From Flavobacteriales bacterium UBA6049 (GTDB taxonomy: Bacteria; Bacteroidota; Bacteroidia; Flavobacteriales_G; Salibacteraceae), in contig DIYR01000188.1 in the NCBI GenBank assembly GCA_002429085.1, positions 1 to 7,801 of the forward strand: a stretch of DNA of 7,801 nucleotides, read 5' to 3'. Below the pieces are notes generated by a model, which made no database searches, was not told where the DNA came from, and saw only the letters and a list, made by a program, of their open reading frames with translations. A program made the translations under genes and the position numbers. Shown here in pieces: positions 5,752 through 7,801 of the stretch (positions are counted from its first letter, which is position 1; each line of letters begins with the position of its first letter).

Positions 5752-7731
5752 TTAATCTACCTTATTTCTGGCGATTGTGTCTTTAAATTCAATGTAAAAG
5801 GTACAACCCTCTTCTGAGCTGTGTCTAACACTTCCCAGAAGTTGTTTTGACAATCTTTTTACCAACCTAAGTCCCATGCTATTAGCAGATTCTAATGAAA
5901 AATTAGCTGGCATCCCTTTTCCATTATCGTTTACACTCAGTAGATATTCTCCTGGTTGTGTTCTATCTAAACAAATAGTCAACTTCTTTTTAGATTCACT
6001 AAAACCATACTTCATGGCATTGGTAATTAACTCATTTAGAATTAAACCAAGCGGAATTGCTGTATCAATATCTAAAGAAAGACCTTTTTCAATTTGAATA
6101 TTGCTTTCAATAGATTCCCCTCCATACATGCGAGCCAGTTCGCTTACCAGTTTAGGAACATATTCATCAAAGTGAATATGCAGTTGATCGTTTTGATATA
6201 GTTGTTGATGAATAAACGCCATTGATTGCACCCTGTTCTTTCCTTCTTGCAGCAGGGTTTGGGTTTCCTCATCCGATACATTTCTAAACTGAAGTTCTAA
6301 CAAACTAGATACAACCTGGAAGTTGTTCTTAACTCGGTGATGTACCTCTTTCAACAAAAGGGATATTTCTTTTTCACTTTTTTCTAGCTTGCTTCTTTGT
6401 GCCTCAATTTCGTTGTTTTTTTGACTCAGCTGTGAATTTTGTTTCCAGATGTAAAATACCAATGCAATTAATATGGCCATAATCAAACCACCAATTATTA
6501 ATGCGGTTTGATATACCTCTTGAATTTCTCGCTCTTTCTCTAGTTCAGCATTTTTAGATTTTAATGCATACTCCGTTTCTACCTTGGCAATGCTGGTGGA
6601 CATCTCTTCGGTATATAGTTTCTTTACTAGCAAATTTGCTTTAGAAGCATAGTCTAAGGCTAGTTGGTCTTCCCCTAGTTTAGACAACGATCTGGTAAGT
6701 GTTTCAAGGTAATCTAGTAAATCTTTACCTTCTAATTCATTGCTTGCAGCTTGAGATAAGTTCTCTACAAATTCAGTGAAATTCGAAGCAGAAAACTTGG
6801 AATAAAGTGTATTCCATTCTGGTGAGTTCTCGGGTATTATTTCAATATACTGTGCATAAACCACATACGTTTGCCAACGTGCTTGTTCCATCTGATCTAG
6901 CTCAGTGATTAATTCTTGAATTCTAGTGAGATTTTGACCTTGATAGATATAACCATTTAGCGTGTATTCAATGGCAGAAGCAATTAAATACTTAGCAGCA
7001 TCGTCTGTTCTAGCAAGAGCTAAACATCTTTCACCAGCATCTAAAAAAGCATCTAAATTGCCTACTGATGTATAGAATGCCATGGCTACATAATCACTTA
7101 AGGCTAACAAGAAAGGATCTCCTACTATCTTAGAAAGTGAATCCATCTCAGAGTAAATTTCATACATCAACTCTGTATTATTTCCATTGATTTGAGTTAG
7201 CGTAAAGTCGTGGTTTAACAACAAAACCTCTGCTCTGATAGTGCTAGGGTGGGTTGGATCAAATTTCTTGACATAACCTTTTAGAGAATCATTGACTCTT
7301 GTAGCATCTTCCATAGAAAGGAAGTTACTATAGATGTTCATTGCAGAAAACTGTATAAGGATGTAATCTCTTGGAATAGTATCCGAGTCTGGAACGGGGA
7401 CCATATTCATCATGAAATTTACCTTCTGCTTATTAGACAATGATTTTGTGTGAAAGACCAATCCAGTCAAGTCTCTATATGCAGCATAATCCAAACGAAC
7501 ACCATCATTCAGTTTACTTAAATACCGAGATAATTCTTTTCTGGAAGCTTTTAATGCACTTGTATCTAAAGCTGAAAGAGTAATTCTACTACTATCAAAT
7601 TGTTCAAGGGCACTGAAGTAACTTGCCCTTGTCAACAGGCTATCTGCTTTCTCACTAGATTGTTTTTCTGCAAACAACGTAAGCATGGAAACGACAAGCA
7701 TTGCGGATAATAGTAATCGTTTGAATCTCAT
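5752..7731 (-). CDS. membrane sensor histidine kinase, HisKA_2 type with large helical periplasmic region
   Basis: This 659-aa kinase begins with a signal sequence (MRFKR, then a hydrophobic stretch to about residue 21). Residues about 22-390 form a long, mostly helical extracytoplasmic region resembling the degenerate TPR sensors of Bacteroidota kinases (GEDQLALDYASKANLL near its end). A charged coiled-coil-like linker (AELEKEREIQEVY) leads to one TM helix at 409-429, and a second coiled coil (QKNNEIEAQRSKLEKSEKEI) follows. The HisKA_2 motif EVHHRVKNNFQ has H464/H465; the His directly before Arg aligns with the usual phosphoacceptor. HATPase motifs are complete: N box NELITNAMKYGF (N566, N571), G1 DNGKGMP (D602) and G2 MGLRLV (G620). 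It should autophosphorylate and pass phosphate to the REC-LytTR protein encoded 10 bp downstream. The input signal cannot be read from the sequence. The start is the only ATG giving the signal peptide, and no Shine-Dalgarno sequence is visible. Confidence 0.95.
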   Translation of the reverse strand: MRFKRLLLSAMLVVSMLTLFAEKQSSEKADSLLTRASYFSALEQFDSSRITLSALDTSALKASRKELSRYLSKLNDGVRLDYAAYRDLTGLVFHTKSLSNKQKVNFMMNMVPVPDSDTIPRDYILIQFSAMNIYSNFLSMEDATRVNDSLKGYVKKFDPTHPSTIRAEVLLLNHDFTLTQINGNNTELMYEIYSEMDSLSKIVGDPFLLALSDYVAMAFYTSVGNLDAFLDAGERCLALARTDDAAKYLIASAIEYTLNGYIYQGQNLTRIQELITELDQMEQARWQTYVVYAQYIEIIPENSPEWNTLYSKFSASNFTEFVENLSQAASNELEGKDLLDYLETLTRSLSKLGEDQLALDYASKANLLVKKLYTEEMSTSIAKVETEYALKSKNAELEKEREIQEVYQTALIIGGLIMAILIALVFYIWKQNSQLSQKNNEIEAQRSKLEKSEKEISLLLKEVHHRVKNNFQVVSSLLELQFRNVSDEETQTLLQEGKNRVQSMAFIHQQLYQNDQLHIHFDEYVPKLVSELARMYGGESIESNIQIEKGLSLDIDTAIPLGLILNELITNAMKYGFSESKKKLTICLDRTQPGEYLLSVNDNGKGMPANFSLESANSMGLRLVKRLSKQLLGSVRHSSEEGCTFYIEFKDTIARNKVD

Positions 7732-7758
7732 GACAGCAATATGTAAAATTTATAGCCG

Positions 7759-7785
7759 CAAACTTACATTTTGATATAAAACCAA
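7759..7785 (-). promoter_or_regulatory. candidate Bacteroidota-type promoter for the kinase-regulator operon
   Basis: On the minus strand, TAAGTTTG (7766-7759) is an exact match to the TAnnTTTG -7 consensus of Bacteroidota. A TTG ending a T-run (7785-7783) lies 16 nt upstream, one base short of the usual 17-23 spacing I recall. The start codon is at 7731, so the leader would be about 20-25 nt and AT-rich. Only 70 bp upstream of the gene are visible, so further control sites may lie outside the window. Confidence 0.5.
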
Positions 7786-7801
7786 AAAACGCTTGGCGGT
7801 A

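Noticed and set aside
5876..6097. 73-aa + strand ORF inside the kinase
   Set aside because: It is antisense to the kinase ATP-binding domain, whose motifs are intact, so it is a shadow of that gene.

Overview
The window looks like Bacteroidota DNA, most likely a marine or soil Cytophagia/Flavobacteriia-type genome. It is AT-rich, its translation starts lack good Shine-Dalgarno sites, and it has a TAnnTTTG-type -7 element, a short lipoprotein signal peptide and protein families typical of that phylum. This placement is inference from family recognition, not from a marker gene.

Left half (1-4725, + strand): two consecutive genes for large secreted or surface-anchored FG-GAP/VCBS proteins carrying ASPIC/UnbV domains. 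The first is cut by the left edge, and its reading frame is open from base 3 onward. The second starts inside the last codons of the first (8-bp overlap) and begins with a lipoprotein signal. The two have different architectures: a long form with the ASPIC/UnbV domain in mid-protein, and a CRTAC1-like form with an N-terminal helical region and a C-terminal ASPIC/UnbV domain. They are probably co-transcribed and translationally coupled.

Middle (4726-5018): a convergent junction with no gene of 60 aa or more that I accept. On the minus strand it holds a 48-codon ORF (4736-4882) for a predicted single-pass membrane protein. Just upstream of that ORF are a dyad, a weak promoter-like pair and one arm of an 11-bp inverted repeat. 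A possible + strand terminator lies at 4951-4978.

Right half (5019-7731, - strand): a two-gene two-component operon. A 659-aa sensor kinase (signal sequence, large helical periplasmic region, one TM helix, HisKA_2 and HATPase domains) is followed after 10 bp by a 240-aa REC-LytTR response regulator. A good -7 element sits just upstream of the kinase.

Working model (inference): the kinase senses a periplasmic or envelope signal and phosphorylates the LytTR regulator. The small membrane protein downstream may be an accessory or target. No sequence evidence links this system to the FG-GAP pair beyond their proximity.
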